64,000 nt of DNA from Chelonoidis abingdonii. Its lineage: Eukaryota; Chordata; Testudines; Testudinidae. The DNA lies in contig NC_133770.1 in NCBI RefSeq assembly GCF_003597395.2, forward strand, positions 203,193,408 to 203,257,407. The letters run 5' to 3'. Below are positions 12,701 to 24,106 of the stretch, piece by piece; position 1 is the stretch's first letter, and each line of letters starts with the position of its first letter. The notes beneath the pieces are model-generated. The model saw nothing but the letters and a program-made list of their open reading frames with translations, was not told where the DNA came from and did not search any database. Both the position numbers and the translations under genes were made by a program.

Positions 12701-14154
12701 GTCTTTGCTGAAGAAGGTCTTAACGTTTGGCTGTCTTTACAAATGATGATGTATTGTCTTGTCCGACATGTTTCATTGATTCCTGCTTCACAAGTATCAG
12801 GTTGGGAGATAGGTGATAACCAGGGGCAAGTTTACATTGCTGCTTCATTCACAAATACAGATTTTGTATCTGTATTGCTGTGTACTTTGGCTCAGAATTT
12901 CACTCTCAGTTCTGTTTAGACCTCATACACTTCTTGGTGACTTTTTGTATTATCCAGCTCTCTGTTATTTCAACGCATCTCATTATGTAAGTCTGCTACC
13001 ATTCTCTATCTCTAGTTTTCTTTTGAAGGAGATGTACTCATCCGTTGGTAATTTCTCCTCTACCAGGAACATTGCATTGAACTAGTTTTCTGGGCACTTC
13101 CTATGAAGCACCGCAGTTACTGTCTCAAAGGATACCAGTACATATGCGAGCAAGGTCATCTGAAAGTGGGCAAATGTTCGGTCATGCTATGAAAAAAGCT
13201 GAAAACCCTGTGATATAGCCATTTAATACTACACACTGGAACTGCATTTCCTGCAACCAGTGATTATTTTTTATGCTGATGTCTGTTTTTCTTTTGTGAA
13301 GCTTTTTTTGAGCAGTAGGGTAGGGTGAACTCACATTATCTAATTTGAACCCTGTGATTTTTGAAGTTTCAAAAATCATTGTGTTATCACTCTGTCCCCA
13401 TACTTCAACACTTTCTCTATTCAATTGGTGTTGACAACCAGACTTATTTGTTTGAAGGGCTCCAGAATTCTGCAGGGCTACGGCAAAGAGAACACTGATG
13501 TAACCCAAGTTCTCAAAACTGACTTTGCTTATGATTGGGGTCTGTGTAGGTTGCAAGCATTGCATAATCAACCTGTGTTATAGCCCAATCATCCCATGAC
13601 CTGTGTTTCAAGTGGAAAACGTTATATAATCAGTGTCTTTAGCCCCCACCAAATCTTCTTACCCTAACTCATGTCTGTTAAAAACACATCGTGTAATCAA
13701 ATGAGCATTGTGTAATCAAAATGAAGGTTTTAGCCAGACAGCCTGTATGTATTTTAAGATAGCTATGTCAAATCTGCATGTTCCAAGAATGAAATACAAA
13801 AAATGTTCTTTATATATATTTATTTGGGGTAGATGGAAACTGAAACTAGGAGAGGAACCAGCCAGATGACCACCTCTCCCCTGGACCTAAGTAGGGGTAA
13901 AATTACTTTGTTGGGATTGTAAACTGATTGCTGTGCTTAGCTAAAGACTGTTAAGTATTGGCTTTTTTTGTCAGGAGATGGTAAAGTTGGAATTCAAACT
14001 TAGTTTTCTCTTTCTCTTTTCCGGGGGTGACACTGATGACAATAGAAATACTAATTAGTGAGTAGTTTGTCTCTACCAATCTGGTTTGTCTGCAGAGGAA
14101 TACGTTTCAGGGTTTGACCTGCCTCCCAGACAACACTCCAGAGAACCAAAGATT
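9718..14154. other. AT-rich sequence, nothing firmly recognised
   Basis: Ordinary AT-rich vertebrate DNA. The stretch 10,540-10,690 is rich in AAAATTTT-type palindromic words (GAAAATTTTCCC, AATGGGAAATTTTGG), perhaps a fragment of an AT-rich MITE. No splice-consistent exon or RNA gene was seen. The longest open frames, below 130 codons, have no recognisable domain. Confidence 0.45.
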
Positions 14155-14726
14155 TCACCCCGTCTGATGCTATATGATTGAAACATGACCATTTATATCT
14201 TTAATATTGCCACTGTTAGAAATTGCAACAAATCTTGTACAAAGTATGTCATGCAAGGTGTCAGTGAAAAAGTTATCATTTGCTGAGTATGATTATACTG
14301 TTTATATGCATATATATTTTTTCTATACAAAGTTATGAATATTGACTGTGTACTACTATTTCAACTGTGTTTGCTCCTGGGGTAAACCACAAAGTAATTT
14401 TCATCCAGTGTACCCAGCACATTGTGACTGGACCATTCAAGTTGATGGCCCATTAAAGGACACAGGCCATAGAAGAAGCTTGTTCCTGTGGACACTTTAT
14501 CCAAAATATGGGTAATGGCTGCTCCTATGAGTCACCAAAGCACGCAAGGGGATGTCACTTACTCATGTGACCCTGAAATCCATCTTGTGCCAGTAATTTT
14601 TCAACAAACTAAGACAGAGCATTCCCTCCACATGGGAGAAGGTATAAAAGACCCTGGAAGCATCTCCATTTTGCCTCTTTCCTGCACAGATCTCTGGATC
14701 CAGCCTATGGACTGAGGACTGTCCAA
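14155..14726 (+). mobile_element. LTR, U3 part, interrupted by CR1
   Basis: This segment ends with a promoter-like arrangement: GGTATAAAAGACCCTGG at 14,641-14,657 (TATA box), then a T/C-rich initiator-like stretch and a region ending TGGATCCAGCC. I recognise its general form as one of the common turtle ERV LTRs. The downstream part resumes at 16,554 after an intervening CR1, so the CR1 inserted into this LTR or its leader. The left boundary is approximate and no target duplication was identified. Confidence 0.45.
14643..14650 (+). promoter_or_regulatory. TATA box of the LTR
   Basis: TATAAAAG in a GC-bordered context. Transcription would be expected to start about 25-30 bases downstream, around 14,670-14,680, within the T/C-rich stretch. 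The downstream LTR is now separated by a CR1 insertion. Confidence 0.5.
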
Positions 14727-15162
14727 TAGACTCATAGGTCAGAAGGGACCATTATGATCATCTAGTCTGACCTCCTGCACAAAGCAGGCCACAGAACCCT
14801 ACCCATACACTTTTATAACAACCCCTAACCCATGACTAAGTTATTGAAGTCCTCAAAATTGTGGTTTGAAGACCTCAAGCTGCAGAGAATCCACCAGCAA
14901 GCGACCCATGCCCCACGCTGCAGAGGAAGGCGAAAAACCTCCAGGGCCCCTGCCAATCCGCCCTGGAGGAAAATTCCTTCCCGACCCCAAATATGGCGAT
15001 CAGCTAAACCCTGAGCATGTGGGCAAGACTCACCAGCCAGCACCCAGGAAAGAATTCTCTGCAGTAACTCAGATCCCATCCCATCCAACATCCCCTCACA
15101 GACCATTGAGCAGACTTATCTGCTGATAATCCAAGATCAATTGCCCAAATTAAACTATCCCA

Positions 15163-16422
15163 TCATATCATCCCCTCCATATACTTATCAAGCTTAGTCT
15201 TAAAGCCAGATAAGTCTTTTGCCCCCACTACTTCCCTCGGAAGGCTGTTCCAGAACTTCACTCCCCTAATGGTTAGAAACCTTCGTCTAATTTCAAGTCT
15301 AAACTTCCTAATATCCAGTTTGTACCCATTCGTCCTCGTGCCTGCATTAGTACTAAACTTAAATAATTCCTCTCCCTCCCTAACGTTAATCCCCCTGATA
15401 TATTTATATAGAGCAAGCATATCCCCCCGGAGCCTTCTTTTGGCCAGGCTAAACAAGCCAAGCTCTTTGAGTCTCCTTTCATAAGGCAGGTTTTCCATTC
15501 CTCGGATCATCCTAGTAGCCCGTCTCTGAACCTGTTCCAGTTTGAATTCATCCTTCTTAAACATGGGACACCAGAACTGCACACAATATTCCAGGTGGGG
15601 TCTCACCAGCGCCTTATATAACGGTACTAACACCTCCTTATCCTTGCTGGAAATACCTCGCCTGATGCATCCTAAAACCGCATTTGCTTTTTTAACGGCC
15701 ATATCGCATTGGCGGCTCATAGACATCCTGCTATCAACCAATACCCCAAGGTCCTTCTCCTCCTCTGTTGCTTCCAACTGATGCGTCCCCAATGTATATC
15801 TAAAATTCTTATTATTAATCCCTAAGTGCATGACCTTGCACTTTTCACTATTATATTTCATCCTATTACTATTACTCCAGTTTACAAGGTGGTCCAGATC
15901 TTCCTGAATAGTATCCCGGTCCTTCTCCGTGTTAGCAATACCCCCCAGCTTCGTGTCATCCGCAAACTTTATTAACACATTCCCGCTCTTTGTGCCAAGG
16001 TCAGTAATAAATAGGTTAAATAAGATCGGTCCCAAAACCGATCCTTGAGGGACTCCGCTAGTAACCTCCTTCCAGCCTGACAGTTCACCCTTCAGTACGA
16101 CCCGCTGGAGTCTCCCCTTTAACCAGTTCCTTATCCACCTTACAACTTTCACATTCATCCCCATCTTTTCCAATTTAACTAACAGTTCCCCATGCGGAAC
16201 CGTGTCAAACGCCTTACTGAAATCGAGGTAAATTAGATCTACCGCATTTCCTTTGTCTAAGTAATCCGTCACCTTCTCAAAGAAGGAGATCAGGTTGGTT
16301 TGGCACGATCTACCTTTAGTAAATCCATGTTGCAATTCGTCCCAATTACCATTGACCTCAATGTCCTTAACTACTTTCTCCTTTAAAATTTTTTCCAAGA
16401 CCTTACATACTACAGATGTCAA
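15163..16422 (-). CDS. CR1 ORF2 reverse transcriptase, C-terminal part
   Basis: This 419-codon frame encodes the RT palm, thumb and C-terminal region of a CR1 non-LTR retrotransposon, which copies CR1 and SINE RNA at a nicked chromosomal target. Visible motifs are motif A LDFSKAFDTVPH (residues 67-78), motif B SGVPQGSVLGP (122-132) and motif C FADD (153-156). The catalytic aspartates of motifs A and C are intact. The thumb-region HLEYCVQFW and a basic C-terminus follow. The first Met is only an internal codon: the frame stays open upstream through an NYRPVSL segment to the fold-back near 16,521. The N-terminal endonuclease and first RT blocks are missing, so the copy is not autonomous. CR1 identity is clear from the motif spacing and 3'UTR. 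Confidence 0.9.
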   Translation of the reverse strand: MTSVVCKVLEKILKEKVVKDIEVNGNWDELQHGFTKGRSCQTNLISFFEKVTDYLDKGNAVDLIYLDFSKAFDTVPHGELLVKLEKMGMNVKVVRWIRNWLKGRLQRVVLKGELSGWKEVTSGVPQGSVLGPILFNLFITDLGTKSGNVLIKFADDTKLGGIANTEKDRDTIQEDLDHLVNWSNSNRMKYNSEKCKVMHLGINNKNFRYTLGTHQLEATEEEKDLGVLVDSRMSMSRQCDMAVKKANAVLGCIRRGISSKDKEVLVPLYKALVRPHLEYCVQFWCPMFKKDEFKLEQVQRRATRMIRGMENLPYERRLKELGLFSLAKRRLRGDMLALYKYIRGINVREGEELFKFSTNAGTRTNGYKLDIRKFRLEIRRRFLTIRGVKFWNSLPREVVGAKDLSGFKTKLDKYMEGMI

Positions 16423-16476
16423 GCTAACAGGCCTATAGTTACCTGGATCACTTTTTTTCCCTTTCTTGAAGATAGG

Positions 16477-16553
16477 AACTACATTAGCAATTCTCCAGTT
16501 GTACGGTACAACCCCCGAGTTTACCGTACGACTGGAGAATTGCTAACGTAGTT
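16477..16553. repeat. 32-bp inverted repeat at CR1 5' truncation point
   Basis: The arms are 16,477-16,508 and 16,522-16,553, matching at 30 of 32 positions, with a 13-base loop. The left arm is ordinary CR1 coding sequence (frame ...YNWRIANVV). The right arm is the same stretch inverted and marks the end of the element. Confidence 0.85.
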
Positions 16554-16735
16554 ACCAGAGATTGTGCAAGCCAGCAGTTTCTTCCATGCTGTTTCAAACC
16601 TGATACAAGAACTTTGCAATGAGTGTATGAATTTAATTTCCTTAACCATTTTAACTTTTTCCTCTTTCTTTCTTTCCCCTTAAACTTTTAGCTATTAGAT
16701 ACTTAGGATTGGCAAAAGCATGATTATTGTGTAGA
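16554..16735 (+). mobile_element. LTR, downstream part (resumes after CR1)
   Basis: Begins ACCAGAGATTGTGCAAGCC and runs into a T/C-rich stretch (16,655-16,690) near 'ccttaaacttttag', where an AATAAA-type signal would be expected in R. It appears to continue the LTR that stops at 14,726. Assignment rests on my recollection of this turtle LTR type and on position; the right boundary is approximate. Confidence 0.4.
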
Positions 16736-18399
16736 GGCGACCCATGCCTGTCAATAGTGGGGGAAGGGGGAGCAAGAGTGAAGGCAGTCTGCTTCAGCAG
16801 TGTCACTGAGAATGCTCAGTCCATGTGAACATGCCGTCACATTCAAAGGATTTGATATATGGCTTCCTTTCTGCTGCTTGTACCAAGCTATTTTTGCTCT
16901 TTAATGAAAGATGGTTTATTATATTATTTTATTATTGATTGTACTTGTTTGTAAGTTAAAGAAAACAAAGCACTGATTTCAAAACGGTCAGTTTTGTTTT
17001 TTTTTTAACTAGAAATGGACCGAAACCAAATCCTTCTGGATCAGAACACTCTTAGGCTTTGGGAAGGATAATTAGATCTAGGTCCACTTCTGCAGCTCAG
17101 GCCCATTGCTGATCTTAACACAAGTGCATAAAACCAGACTAAAGATACCAACCCACCATTGTAATGTGGTCACCACCAAGGTAAACATGACAACTGTTCA
17201 AGAGTTTGCAGCAAAACCACACAGATCAGGAAATGAAGACTAGCAAATATGCGTGAAACTTAGAGGCAGTTTTAGGGAGGCAGGAGGTAATTACCCCAAA
17301 TTAGTCTGTCCACTATATAGGCACTAGTGCCTCAAATCCTGTGAAAATGTCTTGAGAATTTTAATAACCAAAGTGATCAAAACAGCAATTTGACATCACA
17401 TCCAGAAGCTGTCACCTCCAACAGCACAGTGCTAGCTTACTGATCTATTACTTAAGAAGAATGCCACATATTGAATCATCAGCATCACTTCCTGCAGTAT
17501 CTGCTTTTTCTTTGTTAAGAGAAATGCCAAAACTCCCTAATATGGGTGAGCGGAAAAGTATTTCCTTGGCCGACTGAAAAATCAGCAGTGTAGGAAAGAT
17601 GCTTGAAGGTGCCTCACCTGTGCTCTTCCCTACTGAAAATTCCATTCCGGTTGTCGGGGAGAGCAATGAAATCCAAAAAAGTCACTCTTAACTGAAGCAC
17701 CAATCCACTCAGATCTGTCCAACTGGGGAAAATCTACAAAGACTCCTAGATATTTAAAAACTAAATATCGTATACCTCCATACTGCTATGATGGAGTTAA
17801 TACAGCCATATATCTGTATGGACAACTCCTGTGGGCTATATGAACACAGGTGTAAAGTTAAAACATTGAAGGTAAGCAAAGGCAGAGGAGAATGGGATTG
17901 TTCAACTGCATCATCTCTTCTTCAGGCAGGTTGTTCTACAGCTTGAGCTGAAACTATAACCTAGTTTTTATGTTAAAGGGGAGCATGGAATATGAGGGAT
18001 TCTTTCCAGCACACTAACTCCTTCATCGAAATAGTTTGCCATGAGATCAGCGTTGGTTTCCTTTCAATGCTTGCACTGGAGGTTAGGAATAGTTACTGCT
18101 AGGCTCAGTATTATGCTTTTTCTTTAATTTCTTAAATTTATTTCTTATGTCACAAACACAGTTTTAAGGGCAATACAATCAAGAAACATGAACACCCCTC
18201 CATTTTTTTTCATACACTTTCCATGCCTGTTTTTGCACATGCAAAGTCATGTGTTTTTCTATGCAAACAGCATTTGCACACATGAACCTTGCAACCACAT
18301 ATCTAAAAACTGTGTACTGGAAACTGAGAGCTCAGTTGTAGAGGCTGTTTTCAAAACTTGGTTTTTGACTATCCAGTCTGGATAGCAGAGAGATCTGAA
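16736..18399. other. AT-rich sequence, nothing recognised
   Basis: Ordinary AT-rich sequence without a supportable exon, RNA gene or transposon. The longest open frames are 60-72 codons and lack recognisable motifs. Confidence 0.45.
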
Positions 18400-18467
18400 A
18401 GATAATAGTAGTAGGCATCCTTCAGTCTCAAGAGACTGTGGGTTTGCACCCCTGAGAGGTAAAGAAT

Positions 18468-18707
18468 TTACTCAGTTTTATGGGAGCCAGGAATGTGGCT
18501 GAAGAGACCCACTCGAGAGAGACAATCTCTGTCACAACTGTCACATTTAAAGGTGATGTTTTGACCCTTTGGGCTCTGCGTTTTGCGAGCTCTTTTCTCC
18601 TCTGCTAAGCTGAACTGCTTCCTCTTGTAACTCCGGTGACCTTTGTTAAGCTCTTGTTTCCAAAGGCTGCGGTCTTGAGTGTGATCTTCCCGTTTGCCTA
18701 TGTCCAT
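18468..18707 (-). pseudogene. LINE C-terminal zinc-finger fragment
   Basis: Reads FKCDSCDRDCLSRVGLFSHI, with C-x2-C and a downstream H, a C2H2/CCHC-like finger found at the C-terminus of several non-LTR retrotransposon clades. It lies 3' of the RT fragments and 60-70 bp before the element's 3' end. Confidence 0.6.
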
Positions 18708-18820
18708 TTCTTTGAAGTCTCACTTGCACACATCCTTGAAACACAATTTTTGGTGTCATTTGGGTCTTTTTCCAGATGCCAATTTGCCATAGAGGATGTC
18801 CTTTAAGATGCGCCTATCAT

Positions 18821-19276
18821 TCATTTGGCACACATGCTCATGCCAATGGAGGGGTCTCTGTTTGAGGTGTGTTTGCATGCTGGGTATGTTGGCCCATTCG
18901 AGCACCTCAGTGTTGGTGACTCTGTCCCTCCAGGAGAGTCCAAAGATTCAACAAAGGCAACACATATGAAAGATATTGAGCCTCTTTTCCTGATGAAAGT
19001 ATAAGGTCCAGGTCTCTCCCCCATACAAAAAAGTGTGCTCATAACACATGCACAATACACACAGATCTTTGTGAGTTCTGTCAGTTTGTTGTTTTGCCAT
19101 ACCCTCTTGTTCAGTCTAGACACTGTTGTGGCAGCTTTTCCAATGAAAATGTTGAGTTCTGTTTCAAGTGAGAGGTTGACTGCAATAGTGGACCCCAGGT
19201 ATGTGAACTCATTCACCACTTCAAGTTCATAGTTGTTGATCTTGATGGAGGGTGCTTCTTCAACTCGGTGGCACAT
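18821..19276 (-). pseudogene. LINE RT thumb/connection fragment
   Basis: Contains INNYELEVVNEFTYLGSTI, then IGKAATTVSRLNKRVWQNNKL and an A-C-V-x-S-T-L-F segment, which is the typical thumb region that follows the FADD block in this LINE type. After about residue 75 the frame departs from the family pattern, indicating a frameshift. Confidence 0.7.
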
Positions 19277-19282
19277 TGTCAG

Positions 19283-19663
19283 TCATTTTAGGCTTATAGT
19301 AAGCCCAAAGTCTTGGCAGGCTTTGGAAAAACTATCTATTAGGCTTTGAAGATGAGCTTCTATGTGGGTTATCACTGCTATGTCATCGGCAAAGAGAAGG
19401 TGTTGGATAAGGGCCTCATGAGTCTTTGTTTTAGATCTGTGTCTTGCACGATTGAACAGCTTTCCATCAGATCTTGTATGCAAGAAGATTGCCTCAGTTG
19501 AGGAACAAAAAGCTTGTTTCTGTAGCAGGGAGAACAAGATCCTAAAGAGAATTGGGGCAAGTACACAACATTGCTTAACTCTGTTACGAATCTGGAAAGC
19601 CTCAGAGACTGAGCCATCATATTGGACTGTGCCATTCATGTTTTCATGGAAGGACTGAAACAT
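19283..19663 (-). pseudogene. LINE reverse transcriptase core fragment
   Basis: This 126-codon piece carries an RT motif B region (NRVKQCCVLAPILF, where G-V-x-Q-G-C-V-L-A-P is usual, so the conserved Gly is replaced by Cys) and motif C LLFADDIAVITH. It is in the same element as the fragments at 18,468, 18,821 and 20,299. The Gly-to-Cys change and flanking frameshifts mark it as a relic. Confidence 0.75.
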
Positions 19664-20849
19664 GCTTAAGAGCTTGGGGGGACATCCAATCTTTTCTAGA
19701 AGTACAAATAGTCACTTTTACTGAAAAAATCAAAAGCCTTTCTGAGATTGATGAAGACCATGTAAGGGGTTTTTGTTGTTGTTGTTTTATGCATTTCCCT
19801 TGTAGTTGTGTCAGCAAGGAGGTCATGTCAATAGTAGACCTTTCAGCTCAGAAGCCGCACTGTGATTCAGGATAGATTCTGTCTGCAAGAGTCTGAAGTC
19901 TGTTCAGGACAACTCGGGCAAAGGCTTTTCCCATAATAATAAGAAGGGAAATGCTATGATCATTGTTACAGTCACTCCTGTCACCCTTGTTTTTTTAGAG
20001 ATTGATGATGTTAGCATCTCTCACTTCTTGTTGTACTTCGCCTTCTTTCCTGCACAGGCAGAGCAACTAGTGAAGATATTGCAGTACGATAGATTTTCTG
20101 CATTTTATGACTTTGGATGGTATGCAGCCTTTTCTGGGGTCCTTTCCATTAGGGAGGCCATCTCTGGCAAGGCTAAGCTCCTCGACAGTCGGTTCATCAT
20201 CGAGTTAGTTCATAATATAACAGGCAGGCTTTTATGTCATTGATGGCTGTGTCAGTAACAATATTTTCATGAGAGTAAAGCTCAGAGTAGTGTTCTACCT
20301 AGCAATCCATCTGTTTGGTGCAGTCATTGATTGTTTCCCCTGTTGTTGATTCCAATGGGGCTGTCTTATTTGAAGTTGGACCCAAGGCTTTCTTGATCTT
20401 GTCATACATATTTCTGATGTTGCCTGCATCAGCTGCTATTTGGATGCTTTCAGATAAGTGCAGCCAATAATCATTGCAGTGCAACATTGAGCAGTTTGTT
20501 GTACCTTGGTTCTTGCCATTCTCAATGCTTGTGAGGTTTTTTTCATTGGGATCTCTCTTGTAGTTGGTTGGGCTGTGAGTTTAACCTCTATGACTGGTGT
20601 CAACACACCAGAATATGTGTCAAACCAGTCATTGATCTTGTTTTCCTTCTTCCTAAAGACTGACAGAGCTGAATCATAGATCGTGTTCTTCAGTTGCTCC
20701 CACTTCAACTGGGCACTTGTGGCACAATCATTGATGTCAAGGGCTTGTTGTAGTATGTTCTTGTACTGTTGTGACTTTTCTTGATCTGCTCTGGCACTGA
20801 CGTTGAAACAAAGATATCCTTTTAATTTAGATCTGTGTATTTCCTTTGG

Positions 20850-20995
20850 TTTAAGTCTGATCTTGCTGCATACCAGAGAGTAGTCTGTGTCACAATCAGC
20901 ACTTTGATAACTGTGGGTAATGAGGACAATGTTAAGGTTGGCACACCTTGTGATGATAAGATCCAGTTGGTGTCAGTGGTGAGATCTGGGATGTT
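20850..20995 (-). pseudogene. Endonuclease C-terminal fragment of LINE, catalytic His lost
   Basis: The minus strand reads LDLIITRCANLNIVLITHSY, then SADCDTDYSLVCS. In APE-type LINE endonucleases the end of the domain normally carries an S-D-H motif. Here the H position is Y (TAC for CAC, one transition), so even without frameshifts the nuclease would be expected to be dead. Confidence 0.6.
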
Positions 20996-21060
20996 TCCAA
21001 GACACTTTGTGTTGCAACTTTGTCTGGAAGAATATGTTTGTTACACAGAGGTTATAATAG

Positions 21061-22010
21061 GAACAAAATTATAGCAGTCCCTGACCATTTCTCAGAGACA
21101 TATGGCCAATATTTGTCAAAAGCACCCATTGATTTTGAGTGTCTCCATTTTTAGGAGTTCAACCTGCGCCACTTTAAAGTGGTCTGTTTTTCAGGTGCTC
21201 AGCACTTCCTGAAAACCCAGCTCCTTTCAAGTGTCTCAAGTTGTGCATCCAAAACTTGAGGCGCCCGGTTCACACTTTATTTATGTAGTAAATAAACTTT
21301 ATGTATGCATGAAATACATTATATACTTTAATCTTGGTCACTTTTACCTTCCTGCTTGGGCTGCTAGTAAAGCAGTAAAAATACAGCATAGAGCGTACCA
21401 AAATATATATATTCTGTAAGTTGTGGGCTGAAAATGGATCTGAGATAGATAGATAGATAGATAGATATTTTAATATCTCAGATCCATTTTCGGTCCACAA
21501 CTTACCATAACACACCTCTCAACTTTCTCATCTCTTCAATTTTAAAAGGAGTACATGATGTTTAAGCCAAACACCTCTAGTCTCAAATCTATTAATGATT
21601 TTATTTTCTCTAGCACTTCCTATACTATTTAACTTAAATATATTTTTAAATTAATACTTAGAGAAGTTAGTTAAAAGGAGAGATTTGCTGCCACATTTTT
21701 CCTTTGTCTGATGATAGATATATGTTTTCATATTGACATCAATATAATCAGTGTGATATTTCCCTGGCAATATATTATACCAAGTCATCAACACAGTAGC
21801 ATTACAGCAATATCACTTTGAAATGATTTAAGCTAGCATATCACCAGTGCTACTGACATGATTATGTCAATGCATCATCAGATTGATGCTGCCATGACAT
21901 AAACCATTGGCACAATACTAGGGTGATGTAACAAGAGGAGGTAAGTTTTTCTTATTTTTCATAGGAATTTAGACAAGTAAAGTATGCATATATAGTTTAT
22001 ATCCTGTTTA
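21061..22010. other. AT-rich spacer between LINEs
   Basis: AT-rich sequence holding the hairpin at 21,416-21,505 and otherwise nothing I can assign. The stretch 21,095-21,260 (containing GGTGCTCAGCACTTCCTGAAAA) reads like a mid-repetitive vertebrate element but I cannot name it. Confidence 0.4.
21416..21505. repeat. 32-bp inverted repeat with (GATA)n loop
   Basis: The arms 21,416-21,447 and 21,474-21,505 are complementary at about 30 of 32 positions. The loop is a GATA tetranucleotide microsatellite (about 5 copies) followed by TTTTAA. The arms may be the ends of a small palindromic MITE; no target duplication is obvious. Confidence 0.8.
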
Positions 22011-24106
22011 TTCATAGATTCATAGATTCTAGGACTGGAAGGGACCTTGAGAGGTCATCGAGTCCAGTCCCCTGCCCTCATGGCAGGACCAAATACTATC
22101 TAGACCATCCCTGAAACATTTATCTAACCTAGTCTTAAATATCTCCACACATGGAATTCCACGAACTCGCGTAGGAATTTGATTCAGTAATTTAACACCC
22201 TGACAGTTAGGAACTTTTTCCTAATGTCCAACCTAACCTCCCTGCTGCAGTTAAGCCATTGTTTCTTGTTTTATCATTAAGGCTAAGATGACAGGTTTTC
22301 TCCTCTCCTCCTATGACTCCCTTTAAATACCTGAAACTGCTATCATTCCCCTCCAGTTGTCTCTCTTCCAAACTAAACCAACCCAATTCTTCAGCCTTCC
22401 TTCATAGGTCATGTTCGTCAAGTCCTTTAATCATTCTTTTGCTCTTCTCTGGACCCACTCCAATTCTCCACATCTTTCTTGAAATGCGGTGCAGAACGGA
22501 CACAATACTCCGGCTCAATGTAACCAGCGCGAGTAGAGCGGAAGAAATGACTTCTCATGCCTTGCTCACAAACACACTGTTTAATGGATCCAGAATTATG
22601 TTGCTTTTTTGCAACAGCATCATACTGTTGACTCATATTTAGCTTGTGGTCCACTATACCGTAGATCCTTTCGCCATACTCCTTCCTGGACAGTCTTTCC
22701 CATTCTGTATGTGTTAAATGATTGTTCCTTCTTGAATGGAGCACTTTGCATTTGTCTTTATTAATTCATCTGTTTACGCAGACGTTTCTCCAATTGTCCA
22801 GATAATTTTTAATTATGACCTATCCTCCAAACATTGCAATAACTGGTACATCTGCAAACTAATAAGGCGTTTCTATGCCATATAAATTGTTGAAGAAGAT
22901 ATTGACAGAGCCGGTCCCAGAACAGACCCCTGTGAAACCCACTTGTTATACCTTTCCAGCAGGATGGGAACCATTAATATCCTGAGTATGGTTAATCAGC
23001 CAATTCTACACCACTTATAGTGACAATCTAAGTTGTATTTGCCTAGTTATTGATAAGAATATCATGTAGACCATATCAAATGCCTATACAAGTCTTGGTG
23101 TATACCACATCCACCGCTTCTCCTTATCTGCAAGATTCGTTATCCTATCAAAGAAAGCTATCATATTGTGTACATGATTGTTTCTTACAAATCTATGCTG
23201 GCTATTCCTATCACCTACACCTTCCAAGTTGTTTCAGATGATTTCCTTGAATACTTGTTCATTATCTTCCCTGGCACAGAGTTAAACTAAGTGTCTGTAG
23301 TTCACTGGTAGATTTTATTTCCTTTTATGATGACACTATATTTGCCCTTTCCAGTCATCTGGAATCTCTTGTCCCATGATTCCAAAGATAATGCTAGAGT
23401 GCAGATACTCCTCTATTAGCTCATTGAATATTAGATGCATTCATCAGCCCTGTGACTTGCAGGCATCTAACTTTTCTAAGTAATTTTTCGCTGTTTTCTT
23501 TTTTTATTACTCTAACCTAACCCCATTCCATTAGCAATTAACTTATAGGCATTCCTTCAGACTTCTCAGTGAAGACCGATAACAATGACGTCATTGAGCA
23601 TCTCTGCATTCCAAGTGCCTGTTCCTGTTCTCCTCCTCACTGAGCAGCGGCCGACCTTGTCCGTTGGTCTGTCTTGCTTCTAATGTATTGATAAAAATTT
23701 CTTGTTTCCCTGTAGTCCTGTAGCGTATTGGAGCTCATTTTGTGCCTTTTCTTTCTAAATCTGCCTGCATTCCTGTGGTTGCCTATATCATCCTTTGTAA
23801 TTTTGCCTAGTTCTATTTTTTTATATGACTCCTTTTATTTTTTAGATCCATGCAAGGATCTATGTTAAAGCCAGGTCTTTTGCCACATTTTCTGTCTTTC
23901 CCTACCAGCGGAATAGCTTGCTTTGCCTTAAGTGTCCCTTTGAAAAACTGCCAACTCTCCTCATTTGTTTTCCGCATCTTGGATTCCCTTGGAACTATAC
24001 ATATAGCTCGAGTTACCAAATCCGTCTCCTGAAATCCATGGTCTCATTGTGCGTGGATTCCGTCTACCTCCTAGAATTTGTGAACTCTATGATTCGATGA
24101 TCACTT

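Larger units (their letters stand above)
14727..16553 (-). mobile_element. CR1 LINE, 5'-truncated, with 5' fold-back
   Basis: The 3' end lies at about 14,727 (plus-strand text TCATAGGTCAGAAGGGACC, the reverse of the usual CR1 3' end). The 3'UTR runs 14,727-15,162 and an uninterrupted RT frame covers 15,163 to about 16,521. The 5' end is truncated within the RT domain, so endonuclease and ORF1 are absent. The truncated end is a 32-bp inverted repeat (16,477-16,508 against 16,522-16,553). A second copy of the same subfamily lies at 34,409-35,925. The frame without stops or shifts suggests a fairly young insertion. Confidence 0.9.
18400..21060 (-). mobile_element. Second non-LTR retrotransposon (not CR1), broken
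   Basis: Reading the minus strand from 21,060 to 18,400 gives, in order: the end of an endonuclease domain (20,860-20,990), a linker with ALSVFRKKENKINDWFDTY (20,436-20,708), ALGPTSNKTAPL (20,299-20,487), an RT core with FADD (19,283-19,663), a thumb segment with EFTYLGSTI (18,821-19,276), and a C-terminal C2H2-like finger (18,468-18,707). This order of EN, RT and C-terminal finger belongs to a LINE clade distinct from CR1, possibly RTE/I-like; I cannot fix it. Several frameshifts and stops separate the pieces, and the 5' part of EN is missing. Confidence 0.75.

Noticed and set aside
13182..13571. 129-codon minus-strand frame
   Set aside because: No domain, no conserved pattern and AT-rich context; consistent with chance.
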